From an uncultured Bacteroidota bacterium (GTDB lineage Bacteria > Bacteroidota > Bacteroidia > Chitinophagales > Chitinophagaceae), in assembly GCA_903905065.1 (NCBI GenBank), contig CAIVEW010000040.1, positions 1-64,000 on the forward strand: a stretch of DNA of 64,000 nucleotides. The letters are read 5' to 3'. How positions within the stretch are numbered: position 1 is the first letter of the stretch; each line of letters begins with the position of its first letter. Positions 18,043 to 26,598 of this stretch are shown one piece after another. The notes below the pieces were generated by a model that was given only the letters and a program-made list of their open reading frames with translations, was not told where the DNA came from and searched no databases. Position numbers and translations under genes: made by a program.

Positions 18043-19242
18043 ATGCTAAAAAACATATGCATACTCCTGGTTGCGCTTGTAGCCCATTTTGGCGCATTTG
18101 CGCAAGCAGACACTAACAACGTTGTGCAGCAGCACGCAGGGGATCACTTGCGCATAAGCCTGCTCACCTGTGGACCGGGCGATGAAGAGGTATGGGAAGT
18201 GTTTGGCCACACAGCCGTGCGCATTATTGACTCCGAGCATCACACCGACGCTGTCTATAACTACGGCACTTTCGATTTCGGGCCTGATTTTGAAATGCAG
18301 TTCATGAGGGGTAAACTGAAGTACAGCCTTTCAGTAATGCCTTTTAATGTGTTCATGCAGGAATATGTGGAGGCGAAAAGAAGCGTAGAAGAGCAGGAAT
18401 TGCTGCTGGACTGGAAGCAAAAGGAGCATATCTATGATTTCCTGGAGTGGAATGCGGAGCCGGAAAATAAGTACTATAAATATGATTTCTTTTTTGACAA
18501 CTGCGCCACCCGTATCCGGGATATTTTTCCGAAGCCTCAGGTTTTCGGAAAGGAGTTTCATTACGGGCAAGCATTGCCAGAAGGTAAGCGGCTCACTTTC
18601 CGTGACATCATCAATGTTTATTTTTACCGGGACTACTGGACACGGCTGGGTGTAAATATTCTGCTCGGTAGCAGGATCGACAAGCCAATGACGAATGCAG
18701 ACATCATGTTCCTTCCGGATTATCTTCGGGATGGAGTGGGGGGCAGTACGGTAAATGGGCACAAGATAGCTATAGCCCCGGTTTTAATTCTTTCCGGCAG
18801 CCAAACGACGCAGGGCGGCATAAATTATGCCTTGCTGCTTATGGTGGCCATCGCCATACTTACGATTGCAGGGCTTACTGTAAAAAAGCTGAGCGTGCTT
18901 GGCAAGATCATGAGTGCTTTGCTGCTTGTTGTTACCGGTTTGTTGGGATGCCTGATCCTGGTAATGTGGTTCGCTACTGATCACCAGGGCTGCGCAGACA
19001 ACTTCAATATTCTTTGGTGTCTGCCGCTAAACATTTTTATCGCTTTCTTTAATCCGAAAGGGAAAAGCAGGTATGCCCTGATAGCGATGATCCTGATTTT
19101 CATCTCCCTGTTACTGCACCTGTGCAAAATACAGGGGCTGCTGTTGCCGGAATTCGCACCGCTGTTGCTTGCGCTGCTTTTCGTTTTTGGCACGATTTAT
19201 AAGCGAAGTAAAAAAACAGATATAACAGTTGCCCATGCCTGA
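18043..19242 (+). CDS. DUF4105 (Lnb N-terminal periplasmic-like) membrane protein
   Basis: The 399-residue protein has a signal peptide (1-20, ending GAFAQA), then a periplasmic domain of about 230 residues with SLLTCGPGDEEVWEVFGHTAVRI, YNYGTFDFG and FFFDNCATRIRD, the hallmarks of DUF4105. The conserved Cys/His positions suggest a papain-like fold, which is an inference. The C-terminal 140 residues hold four to five membrane helices. Function is unknown. The ATG lies 14 bases after the sdh terminator and the stop overlaps the start of the next gene. Confidence 0.75.
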   Translation: MLKNICILLVALVAHFGAFAQADTNNVVQQHAGDHLRISLLTCGPGDEEVWEVFGHTAVRIIDSEHHTDAVYNYGTFDFGPDFEMQFMRGKLKYSLSVMPFNVFMQEYVEAKRSVEEQELLLDWKQKEHIYDFLEWNAEPENKYYKYDFFFDNCATRIRDIFPKPQVFGKEFHYGQALPEGKRLTFRDIINVYFYRDYWTRLGVNILLGSRIDKPMTNADIMFLPDYLRDGVGGSTVNGHKIAIAPVLILSGSQTTQGGINYALLLMVAIAILTIAGLTVKKLSVLGKIMSALLLVVTGLLGCLILVMWFATDHQGCADNFNILWCLPLNIFIAFFNPKGKSRYALIAMILIFISLLLHLCKIQGLLLPEFAPLLLALLFVFGTIYKRSKKTDITVAHA

Positions 19243-20044
19243 AATTAATACTGCAGTTTCCCCGCGTGTGTTTTACCGCAAAATGGGCACTGGCCCGGTG
19301 GTAGTTCTTCTGCATGGTTTTCCCGAAAGCGGAACGCTGTGGCAAAATATCTGGCATGAATTGTGCGCTTCTTTTACACTGATCATTCCCGATTTTCCGG
19401 GCAGTGGTAATAGTGTACTGGAGCGGGCTACCAGTATTGCAGACATGGCTGTATGTGTGAAAGATATATTGGACGACGAACAAATTGATACAGCGGTGAT
19501 AGCAGGCCACTCAATGGGTGGTTATGTTGCATTTGCTTTTGCGGGGTTGTACCCGTCTACCCTGGCAGGGCTGTCACTGGTTCATTCCATACCGTTGGCT
19601 GACGACGATGAGAAGAAGAAAACCAGGTTAAAAGCCATAGAACTGATACGAAACGGAGGTAAGAATGCGTTCATTAGCCAAATGATACCGAATCTTTTTT
19701 CGCCGGCTTTTAAACAATCTAAGCCTCTGGCTGTCAAAGTACAAGTAGATGAAGCTCTGAAAATGGATGACGACAGTCTCGTCAATTTTTACGAAGCGAT
19801 GATGGACAGGACAGATCATACGTTTGTACTGGAGAAGGCGAATTATCCGGTGCAATGGGTAATTGGAGCGGAAGATAATGTAATATATTATAAAAAAATA
19901 TTAGAACAGTGTAATAAATCTAATATTAATTTTGTATCTTTTTACCGGGATTGCGGGCATATGAGCATGATAGAGGCTCCGCAAAACCTGGCTTACGACT
20001 TAAAAGAGTTCGCTGAATATTGCTATAACCCACGATCAAAATGA
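19235..20044 (+). CDS. Alpha/beta hydrolase
   Basis: The 269-residue protein has the alpha/beta hydrolase order: an oxyanion-hole region VVLLHGFPESGTLW near residue 25, the nucleophile elbow GHSMGGY near residue 90 (Ser nucleophile), a late acidic residue in WVIGAEDNVI, and the catalytic His in RDCGHMSMIEAP. No signal peptide is seen. The substrate is unknown. Its ATG overlaps the end of the DUF4105 gene by 8 bases, and its last bases overlap the start of the next gene by 4, so the three genes are probably translated in coupling. Confidence 0.85.
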   Translation: MPEINTAVSPRVFYRKMGTGPVVVLLHGFPESGTLWQNIWHELCASFTLIIPDFPGSGNSVLERATSIADMAVCVKDILDDEQIDTAVIAGHSMGGYVAFAFAGLYPSTLAGLSLVHSIPLADDDEKKKTRLKAIELIRNGGKNAFISQMIPNLFSPAFKQSKPLAVKVQVDEALKMDDDSLVNFYEAMMDRTDHTFVLEKANYPVQWVIGAEDNVIYYKKILEQCNKSNINFVSFYRDCGHMSMIEAPQNLAYDLKEFAEYCYNPRSK

Positions 20045-21987
20045 ATAGCAGGCTATTCACGATATTGTTATTTCTTTTCTCGCTTTCTAATTTCAAGGCG
20101 GAGGCTTCTCATATTGTAGGTGGTGAGGTTACATATGTGTATACCGGGGACAGCGTTTCAACGTCTACCGGTACTATTCTTCACAAATACTATGTAAGCC
20201 TGAGTATTTACGAAGATTGTCTGAACGGCCAGCCTGAGGCGATAGCCGACGACAACCCGGCTTTCCTGGGGGTATTTGATGCGATAACCGGCACTACCTA
20301 TGAATTGGATACGGGCATATATGCGATCAACTATTTGACGGCGCTGCAAGTGCCTATCAATTTCAGTAACAGTTGTGTGAGCAATATCCCCGCGACGTGC
20401 CTTAAGAAGAAAACGTTTGCAAAAACATACGCCCTGCCATCTAACGCACATGGGTATATTATTTCTTATGAACGTTGTTGCAGGAATGCCAGCATACTCA
20501 ATGTAAACAACCCAGGTGATGAGGGGGCTACTTACTACTGTTCTATACCGCCTACAAGCATACATAACAACAGTGCCGTATTTAAAAATTACCCGCCACA
20601 GATCATCTGCCTTAATAACCCACTGTATTACGATAACTCTGCGACTGATGCCGATGGAGATTCCCTCAGTTATGGTTTCTGTCCTGCATTGCTGGGCGCT
20701 AGCAGTGCGGACATTAAGCCAACACCTTACTATCCCAACCTGAATGATACAGTAACTTACATTGCGCCCTATTCTGCACGTGCACCTATGACCGGTTTCC
20801 CTCCGATCCAGATAAACCCGGTTACCGGGCTGATCACAGGTACGCCAAACCGTATAGGACGTTTTCTTGTTACCGTGTTCTGTAATGAATACCGTGGCGG
20901 GGTGCTGATCAATCAAATCAAGAGGGAGTTTCAGTTCGTCGTTACCGATTGTTCCAAAGTGGTGATCGCAGATATTCCCCAGTACTCCACTGACTTTAAT
21001 ACGTATATTGTGAATTGTGCAGACTATACGGTGCACTTTGTGAATACCAGCTCGGGCGGGTTTGCCTATCATTGGGATTTTGGTGTCCCGGGTACAACTA
21101 CGGACACATCCAGTGACTTTGAGCCTACGTTTGTTTATCCGGATACAGGTACCTACACCGTAAAACTGTTGGTGAACCCCGGCACCACCTGCCCTGACAG
21201 CATAAACCGGCTGGTGAAAGTATATCCAAAATTTTTAGCGGGGTTTTCGGACAGTGGAAGGCAATGCCCGGGGGCGCCAATTAGTTTTATAGACCAGTCG
21301 GCGGCTACGATAAAACCGATCACAAACTGGCAGTGGAACTTTGGTGATGGCGGCAGTTCTTCAGACCAGAATCCCGTGCACAGTTATGCATATGGAGGTA
21401 CATTTAATGTAATACTGGTTTCGAAAAATATTAAGAATTGTGTTGATACCGCAGTAAAGCAAGTGATAGTCGAAACCTTCAAGCCTTTTGCAGGTGATGA
21501 TACCATTATTGTAAAAGGGGAAGACATTCTGTTTAATGCGCAGGGGGGTATCCAGTATTCCTGGTCCCCGCCCACAAACCTTAGCGATACATCGATCTAC
21601 GACCCTCTTGGCACTTATCCCGATACGGGGCATTTCACCTACATGGTGCATGTCGTGAGCAATTTTGGCTGTTACGGCGATGATACCATAAAGGTGACCG
21701 TAGTGGGGCATTCTGAATTTGTAGTACCAACAGGTTTTACGCCCAATGGAGACGGACTGAACGACTACTTCAGGCCAATAGCTGTTGGGTACCGAAGCCT
21801 GAATTACTTCCGGGTATTTGACAGATGGGGAGAGCGTGTTTATAATTCCACGTCGCTCGAAGTAGGTTGGGATGGCACATTCGGCAATAAGCAATGCGAA
21901 ATAGGCACTTATTTCTGGGAGATCAGTTATACGGACCGGTTTGGCAAGAACGGCTTCCAAAAGGGGGATGTTACGCTGATACGATAG
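20041..21987 (+). CDS. PKD-repeat surface protein with gliding-type T9SS C-terminus
   Basis: The 648-residue secreted protein has a signal peptide (1-22, ending FKAEA). It then has an N-terminal region starting SHIVGGEVTYVYTG that is shared by many Bacteroidota surface proteins, two PKD-like domains at about 330-400 and 410-490 (YHWDFGVPG, WQWNFGDGG), and a C-terminal domain FVVPTGFTPNGDGLNDYF...FRVFDRWGERVY...GTYFWEISYTDRFGK. The last is the gliding-motility-associated C-terminal domain (type B sorting signal) recognised by the type IX secretion system. The protein should be exported and bound at the cell surface. It is the last gene before the tRNA-Asn site. Confidence 0.88.
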   Translation: MNSRLFTILLFLFSLSNFKAEASHIVGGEVTYVYTGDSVSTSTGTILHKYYVSLSIYEDCLNGQPEAIADDNPAFLGVFDAITGTTYELDTGIYAINYLTALQVPINFSNSCVSNIPATCLKKKTFAKTYALPSNAHGYIISYERCCRNASILNVNNPGDEGATYYCSIPPTSIHNNSAVFKNYPPQIICLNNPLYYDNSATDADGDSLSYGFCPALLGASSADIKPTPYYPNLNDTVTYIAPYSARAPMTGFPPIQINPVTGLITGTPNRIGRFLVTVFCNEYRGGVLINQIKREFQFVVTDCSKVVIADIPQYSTDFNTYIVNCADYTVHFVNTSSGGFAYHWDFGVPGTTTDTSSDFEPTFVYPDTGTYTVKLLVNPGTTCPDSINRLVKVYPKFLAGFSDSGRQCPGAPISFIDQSAATIKPITNWQWNFGDGGSSSDQNPVHSYAYGGTFNVILVSKNIKNCVDTAVKQVIVETFKPFAGDDTIIVKGEDILFNAQGGIQYSWSPPTNLSDTSIYDPLGTYPDTGHFTYMVHVVSNFGCYGDDTIKVTVVGHSEFVVPTGFTPNGDGLNDYFRPIAVGYRSLNYFRVFDRWGERVYNSTSLEVGWDGTFGNKQCEIGTYFWEISYTDRFGKNGFQKGDVTLIR

Positions 21988-22042
21988 CATAGGCGGTAGT
22001 CTTGAAAACAAAAAATATCTGACATAATAGAAAGAAAAAGTT

Positions 22043-22072
22043 TTGCTTTAAGCGGGAAACTGCTTATTTTTG
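22043..22072 (+). promoter_or_regulatory. Promoter of tRNA-Asn (TTG-N19-TAnnTTTG)
   Basis: TTG at 22043-22045 and TATTTTTG at 22065-22072 are separated by exactly 19 bases, a full match to the Bacteroidota consensus. The tRNA begins 21 bases downstream. It is one of three full TTG-N19 matches in this window. Confidence 0.75.
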
Positions 22073-22092
22073 CAATCCCAAAATAACCAAAC

Positions 22093-22166
22093 TCTTCCTT
22101 AGCTCAGTTGGTTAGAGCATCTGACTGTTAATCAGAGGGTCTCTGGTTCAAGTCCAGAAGGGAGAG
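22093..22166 (+). tRNA. tRNA-Asn (GTT)
   Basis: The 74-base cloverleaf has acceptor arms TCTTCCT and AGGGAGA (one G-T pair), the D arm GCTC/GAGC, the anticodon stem TCTGA/TCAGA around loop CTGTTAA with anticodon GTT, the T arm TCTGG/CCAGA around TTCAAGT, and discriminator base G. CCA is not encoded. Its 3' half is repeated at 32425-32470, showing that a mobile element integrated here and rebuilt the gene. The functional copy therefore consists of chromosomal 5' and element-derived 3' sequence. Confidence 0.95.
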
Positions 22167-22167
22167 C
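22122..22167 (+). repeat. Left attachment site in tRNA-Asn (46-bp direct repeat)
   Basis: These 46 bases, from the anticodon stem to one base after the tRNA, are repeated without change at 32425-32470 in the same orientation. Identity begins in the anticodon stem, consistent with strand exchange in the anticodon loop by a tyrosine recombinase. Confidence 0.92.
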
Positions 22168-22174
22168 GTTGACA

Positions 22175-22207
22175 GCAAAGGGTTTCATTAATTTGAAACC
22201 CTTTTGC
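22175..22207 (+). terminator. Element-borne terminator of the rebuilt tRNA-Asn
   Basis: Arms GCAAAGGGTTTC and GAAACCCTTTTGC (one bulged T) enclose an 8-base loop and are followed by TTTTTATT. The hairpin starts 8 bases after the tRNA and lies inside the element, so it replaces the original terminator now at 32478-32520. Confidence 0.75.
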
Positions 22208-22217
22208 TTTTTATTGC

Positions 22218-22239
22218 TCCGACACAATTCCGACACAAA
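22218..22239. repeat. Paired 11-mers near the left end (candidate integrase arm sites)
   Basis: Two adjacent 11-mers, TCCGACACAAT and TCCGACACAAA, lie 51 bases inside the left end. The same 22 bases, in the same orientation, occur at 32277-32298 near the right end, within a 24-base identity. This arrangement resembles arm-type binding sites of tyrosine recombinases. Confidence 0.65.
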
Positions 22240-22288
22240 GCCCGTTTATATCGTTTTTTGATTGTAATATTTTCCCGGTACAAAAGTT

Positions 22289-23350
22289 CTACTCTAATAG
22301 TAAATCAATATTGTTTTCCAATAGGTTCACTAATTCCGTTTTAGGGACATGCCCGGTTAGGGTCAATTCATTTTCTGTATTCAGCCAATCAAAATATTGG
22401 GGAACAAATACCCATTCACCATATTTGGTAACTACCCTTGCCCCTTTTCTTTCCTTTGCAGTCCCTTTGGGTAAATCAAAACCAAAGCGGTCAAATAGCC
22501 TTAACCCTTCCATTGCATCAAAAATATTATATACTGCTGCTGCATGGATATTGCCATTATTACTACTATTGGCTTTTTTGTTTACATCAGGTTCAGTAAA
22601 TATTTTGCTCCCGTACTTAATGGTTTCAATCAAAGCTGTTTCTAAATTATGAATAGGTCTGTAATCCTGGGCTTTTCTAATGGTATGTACGGCAGTCCAT
22701 TTTTGCAGCCATTCTTTGATTAATATTTCTGCTGTTTCTTTGTTGGGTACTATCACATGCAAATGCGGGTTGTAGGTTCTCCTTACCGGGTTAAAATTAC
22801 ATTCTAAGGACTTTATACCCATTAGCTTTGTTCCTTTGCTTCTTTGGTTCATTTTGCGGTAATTGCCGACAATTTGCCTAAACGCTTTAATCACTCCTTT
22901 CAGCATTGTTCTTAGGCTTTTTAACGGATAGGCTTTAACGGTCAAAGTTACAAAGTAGGGTTCAGGCCATGTTTTCAGCACCGGGTAATATTTATTTATG
23001 ATCTCTGCCTTTCGGATACTGCTGCAAAGTGTACAGAAACGGTTTTTGCAATACTTACCGTGGTATCTGCCATCATGCGTTATTAATCTGTTTTGGCAAT
23101 AGTAGGTATTCCAAAATGCTTTCACTTTTTCTGGCTCTCCTTTTTTCTCGGCAATAGCAATCAGGCTTAATGCCATTTTTTGCGATATTATTTTCCTTTT
23201 TGCTCTCCCGTTCAAAACCGTATTATTGCCTAATTCAGACCCTTGCCCAGAGATGATTGCAGCGTTTTGCCCATCAAAGGTTGTCCCGTTTTGTGCTAAT
23301 GTATTGAGAGAGCTTCCCGAAACGGCTACAGAATGAGTATTTTTTCTCAT
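22289..23350 (-). CDS. Rolling-circle replication initiation protein (Rep_1-type HUH)
   Basis: The 353-residue protein shows the order of motifs of plasmid Rep_1 proteins: cysteines at 85, 101, 106 and 109 (KYCKNRFCTLC), motif 1 FVTLTVKAYP, the HUH metal-binding motif HLH at 196-198 in YNPHLHVIVP, and a candidate nicking tyrosine Y246 in IETIKYGSK. Such proteins nick one strand at a double-strand origin and start rolling-circle replication. I start at ATG 23350 (MRKNTHSV), one base after the stop of the upstream HTH gene; a TTG further upstream would overlap that gene. It implies that the excised circle can replicate. It lies 122 bases inside the left attachment site. Confidence 0.85.
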   Translation of the reverse strand: MRKNTHSVAVSGSSLNTLAQNGTTFDGQNAAIISGQGSELGNNTVLNGRAKRKIISQKMALSLIAIAEKKGEPEKVKAFWNTYYCQNRLITHDGRYHGKYCKNRFCTLCSSIRKAEIINKYYPVLKTWPEPYFVTLTVKAYPLKSLRTMLKGVIKAFRQIVGNYRKMNQRSKGTKLMGIKSLECNFNPVRRTYNPHLHVIVPNKETAEILIKEWLQKWTAVHTIRKAQDYRPIHNLETALIETIKYGSKIFTEPDVNKKANSSNNGNIHAAAVYNIFDAMEGLRLFDRFGFDLPKGTAKERKGARVVTKYGEWVFVPQYFDWLNTENELTLTGHVPKTELVNLLENNIDLLLE

Positions 23351-23351
23351 T

Positions 23352-23690
23352 CTATCTACGTTTGCTATTAATGTAATTATCCGCTTCGCTGGCAGTTTCT
23401 GCAAATGTTTTTTTACGCCCGGCCTGTAGCCATATATCTATTTCAGATTTTAGGAAATACAGTTTCTTGCCTCTTTTATGGCATGGGATAACCCTTTGAT
23501 GCACCCAACCATATACAGTAGGTTTTACTGGTTTATCCGGCAGGTAATCGCATAACTCCGTAAGGTTTAACCAGCGTTCTGTTTCAGGCTGTGGTTCGTT
23601 GCTCCTTTCTGTTAGAAGTCGTTCAATATTTTCCAGCTTAGTGAATAGCTGGGTAAAGGCTTTGGGAAGTTGTTCAAATGTAAATTCCAT
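23352..23690 (-). CDS. Helix-turn-helix DNA-binding protein (excisionase-like)
   Basis: The 112-residue protein has a coiled N-terminus (KLENIERLLTER), then a winged-helix/MerR-like domain at about 38-90: WLNLTELCDYLPDKPVKPTVYGWVHQR, then IPCHKRGKKLYFLKSEIDIWL. This is the HTH_17/excisionase type common on Bacteroidota mobile elements, where it controls excision or the adjacent rep gene. The ATG at 23690 (MEFTFEQLPK) is chosen over an upstream non-ATG start. The stop is one base from the Rep start, so the two genes are co-transcribed. Confidence 0.8.
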   Translation of the reverse strand: MEFTFEQLPKAFTQLFTKLENIERLLTERSNEPQPETERWLNLTELCDYLPDKPVKPTVYGWVHQRVIPCHKRGKKLYFLKSEIDIWLQAGRKKTFAETASEADNYINSKRR

Positions 23691-23762
23691 TTTACTACCA
23701 GTTTTGTTTTGGTAGCACAATGGTATGTGGGGCATTTAGGGGCGAAAATAGGGGGGTACGCC

Positions 23763-25127
23763 CTATTTTAATGTTTGGTAGGCTATCTGTACGTTTTTCT
23801 TTTGTTGGTGGGCGGTATAGCGTTTCTTATTTTCCTTAGAATATGCCTGCAATACCGCTATATTGCCCTTTACCGTTCTTTCATCGCATCCAAGAATTTC
23901 AGCAAGAAGTTTGTTTAATTTGGTTTTGGATTGCGTATAGTTCTTTATCAGGTAGTCGAAATATGCTAAGTAACTGAACATAGCAATTTGAAACGGCACA
24001 TCGTTATTGCATAGTAGTTCGGAAAGCTGGGATTTTTGGTTATCATTCAATATTTTCACTTTAGGCAAATCATAAAGCCCATACTTGCCAAATGCCGCTG
24101 TCAGTATATCTCTTTTAGTTTCTAATGGTTCAATTTTCAGTGAAGTTATTTGAGCAATATCTGTAAAATACTCTTTCTGATAACTAAGCCATTTTTGCAA
24201 AATCTCCATGTACTCAGTCTCGCCATTAGAAAATTCTCCAAACAATAACTCATTTTTTATTCTTAGGTTTTCGTTCAATAATTGTAAAGTGTGCTGCTTA
24301 GTGTCCGGGATCACAGATTGCCGCACTAACTCGGCTGCATCCACTTGCTTTAACAGGTCTTTTGTAGTGTTAACCAATATTCTAATTAAGCCTATTTTAT
24401 CGTGTACCTTACCTTTCATAAGCCCCGTATATCGGTTGCCTGTAGGTGTTCCGTTCATGTACAGTGGTAATTGCTTCTGATACTTTTCTTTTAGCTCTTT
24501 AAAGTAAACTGTATCAAAAGGAAAATGTTCAATCCACTTTTGATAGGTTGCATACAATTCGTTTAAATCGGTCGGGGCAACTGGCTCTTTGTTTGTGTAA
24601 TATTCATTCTCCATAAAATCCAACACGCCTTTGTAAACTTTTTTTTCTTCTTCGTTTCCATCTGAATTTGCTACGATATGCTTCAGGAAACTCAAATAAT
24701 AATTCGCAAAAATTGGCGGCTGTCCAAAAGTGGAAATAATGTATTCTATGTACTCGGCTATGTCTTGTACTGCATCAGGTTTGGTGTATGTATTGTCAAT
24801 ATGGTATTGAGTAAGGAATATCTGGGATGTGATTTTAAGTGGCAGGTTTGCGTACTTTTCCTTGCTAAACCAAAACCTGTCATCAAATTTCTTTTCAGCT
24901 ATTGCTTCCTCAAATCCTTTTTTCACATCCTCAAATATAAACTTATGTAGATCACAACAAAATGGGAACTTATTTTTCCCGGTTTTCTTTTTGTGTTCTT
25001 TTTCATGGTCAGCTAAAAACTTATCAAAGTCTTCTTTTAATCCGGCAAATCCTGCGGGTTCAGTCGGATGTACATGAAAATTGAACTCATTAACGTCTAT
25101 TTGTAAAAATGGTTTTCCGTCAAACAT
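23763..25127 (-). CDS. Unknown 454-residue protein of the element, possible C-terminal HTH
   Basis: I do not recognise this protein. It is soluble, with no signal peptide or membrane segment, and rich in Lys, Glu, Tyr and Phe. The N-terminus (MFDGKPFLQIDVNEFNFHVH) is followed by a long helical middle part with several aromatic residues per helix. Near the C-terminus LNKLLAEILGCDERTVKGNI, at about 405-425, could form a helix-turn-helix. It is encoded upstream of and on the same strand as the HTH and rep genes, 72 bases from the HTH start, so a role in element replication or regulation is possible but only inferred from position. Confidence 0.7.
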   Translation of the reverse strand: MFDGKPFLQIDVNEFNFHVHPTEPAGFAGLKEDFDKFLADHEKEHKKKTGKNKFPFCCDLHKFIFEDVKKGFEEAIAEKKFDDRFWFSKEKYANLPLKITSQIFLTQYHIDNTYTKPDAVQDIAEYIEYIISTFGQPPIFANYYLSFLKHIVANSDGNEEEKKVYKGVLDFMENEYYTNKEPVAPTDLNELYATYQKWIEHFPFDTVYFKELKEKYQKQLPLYMNGTPTGNRYTGLMKGKVHDKIGLIRILVNTTKDLLKQVDAAELVRQSVIPDTKQHTLQLLNENLRIKNELLFGEFSNGETEYMEILQKWLSYQKEYFTDIAQITSLKIEPLETKRDILTAAFGKYGLYDLPKVKILNDNQKSQLSELLCNNDVPFQIAMFSYLAYFDYLIKNYTQSKTKLNKLLAEILGCDERTVKGNIAVLQAYSKENKKRYTAHQQKKNVQIAYQTLK

Positions 25128-25147
25128 AGAGGTAGGGTTTATTTAGG

Positions 25148-25966
25148 TTAAGTGTATAGATCATCGGCCTTCACAGCTAATTTATATTCAACTCCTAAAG
25201 GCTTAAATAATGCAAAGTGTTTTTGGCCGCACCTGATACGCATTTCCTCCACTCCCCTCAATTCCTGCCAATTCTTTGTTCCCTTTGTTTCGGCCACAAA
25301 ATATATTCGCTTATCATTTTCAAAAACTATTGCCCAGTCCGGTCTATAATTCCCAATAGGGGTGGGTATCTTAAATTCTTTGGGCAATTTGAAAAAGAAT
25401 TTTATGTTACTGTCTGCTTCACAATCACGGGCAAAATTGCTCTCATAGCTACTATCAATAGGATAGTAATTAAAAACGGTTTTATCAGGATTTGTTACGG
25501 CAAGCAGGTTTGATAAGTACGTTTCTATTTCTTCATTTTCAAACAAAGTCATTTCATAAACATCCCCGTTTATCGCTCTATACTTAATGCCATCCACCAT
25601 AAGCATATTTAATGTGCGTTGTATGGCTGCTATTACATTATCCAAAAACATTTGAGGGTTAATCTCCAATTCACCATAACGCCCCGACAGTTTCAATATC
25701 TCAAAAATTGTTGTCCGGGTTATGTCTATCCGGCTTTGTATGTAGGCATACACATCCGGTATCTGGTATTTTACCGTTTCAGAATATTCTTTGCCTATAT
25801 CCATCAGCGTACCTTCTATCCCTGTTTCCGAATAGTTGATCTTAGCTTTCCGGGCTTCTATCATAGGGCGTTTAGTGGGCGGTACTCTATTGGTGTCGCT
25901 AAGTTCCGCTAATGTCTTTTCTACGCACATAGGTATAATAGCTAAAAATACTAATAGACGTTTCAT
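25148..25966 (-). CDS. Orphan C-terminal nuclease domain of a type III restriction enzyme
   Basis: From about residue 35 (IEARKAKINYSETGIEG) the protein follows the C-terminal end of type III restriction Res subunits: YIQSRIDITRTTIFEILKLSG, LMVDGIKY, FKIPTPIGNYRPDWAIVFE and FVAETKGT. The last two give the PD-(D/E)xK nuclease motif (PD near 208, ETK near 226-228). A full Res is about 900-1000 residues, with an ATPase/helicase part that is absent here, and no Mod methyltransferase is nearby. The first 20 residues are hydrophobic and look like a signal peptide but may be fortuitous fusion sequence. It could be a remnant, or a small nuclease kept by the element. It ends 20 bases before the 454-residue gene. 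Confidence 0.72.
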   Translation of the reverse strand: MKRLLVFLAIIPMCVEKTLAELSDTNRVPPTKRPMIEARKAKINYSETGIEGTLMDIGKEYSETVKYQIPDVYAYIQSRIDITRTTIFEILKLSGRYGELEINPQMFLDNVIAAIQRTLNMLMVDGIKYRAINGDVYEMTLFENEEIETYLSNLLAVTNPDKTVFNYYPIDSSYESNFARDCEADSNIKFFFKLPKEFKIPTPIGNYRPDWAIVFENDKRIYFVAETKGTKNWQELRGVEEMRIRCGQKHFALFKPLGVEYKLAVKADDLYT

Positions 25967-26008
25967 TTGATAGGGTATTGAGGAAATTCTAACGCAAAGG
26001 TAATATAT

Positions 26009-26038
26009 TTGGCACTATAATTGTTTATCGTATATTTG
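26009..26038 (+). promoter_or_regulatory. Promoter of lipoprotein gene (TTG-N19-TAnnTTTG)
   Basis: TTG at 26009-26011 and TATATTTG at 26031-26038 are 19 bases apart, a full consensus match. The ATG follows 14 bases downstream. Confidence 0.7.
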
Positions 26039-26052
26039 AGCAAAACCGCCTT

Positions 26053-26598
26053 ATGAAAAGCAAAATATTTAATTGTCCGGATTGGGTATCATTTATGTTG
26101 ATTGTACTTGCTATTGTCGTGCCGTTGCTGTTGGGCGGGTGTAAGAAAAGTGAGAATAATGACGTTTCGACATCTTACACCTCAACTGCTGGAGTTATCG
26201 GATTGCAGTTTGAGAAGAAGTATGTATTATCCAACGGTGGAGATACCGTAACTTTTCATTCAAACCAAACAGCTACAGAAAATGTAGTTCTTGGCAAGAC
26301 ATTCACATACTCATTTAGTTCCAGTTCAGTAAGTGGGTTTTCTAATTCTGTTGTGAAAGATGGCACTTTATTTAAGATTTGGATAGATACGCCTTATGTT
26401 CCGGGTTTGGGAACTCCGATGAGCGAGTGTATGTATGTATGCGAATTTGCAAGAAATTTAAGCTCATACGCAACATTGCATGATACTTGCACCCTCGGTA
26501 TGTATCTTTCCGGCAGTTATTTATACAACAACATCCCCACATTGAATTTAGTAGCTGATACTCCTTATGCCTTCTCTATTCAATTACTACCGCTTTAA
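26053..26598 (+). CDS. Small lipoprotein of unknown function
   Basis: The 181-residue protein has a long lipoprotein signal: a hydrophobic helix at about 14-31, then LLLGGC with the lipidated cysteine near residue 32, followed by a charged and Ser/Thr-rich linker. The rest is beta-rich, with repeated Ser runs (FSSSSVSGFSNS) and a few cysteines. I know no family for it. It is one of several lipoproteins carried by the element and has its own promoter. It converges with a gene fragment on the opposite strand, overlapping it by 4 bases. Confidence 0.65.
   Translation: MKSKIFNCPDWVSFMLIVLAIVVPLLLGGCKKSENNDVSTSYTSTAGVIGLQFEKKYVLSNGGDTVTFHSNQTATENVVLGKTFTYSFSSSSVSGFSNSVVKDGTLFKIWIDTPYVPGLGTPMSECMYVCEFARNLSSYATLHDTCTLGMYLSGSYLYNNIPTLNLVADTPYAFSIQLLPL

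Noticed and set aside
20158-21072. 304-codon open frame on the minus strand
   Set aside because: It is antisense to the PKD/T9SS gene, has no recognisable motif, and its composition is what the complementary coding strand would give.
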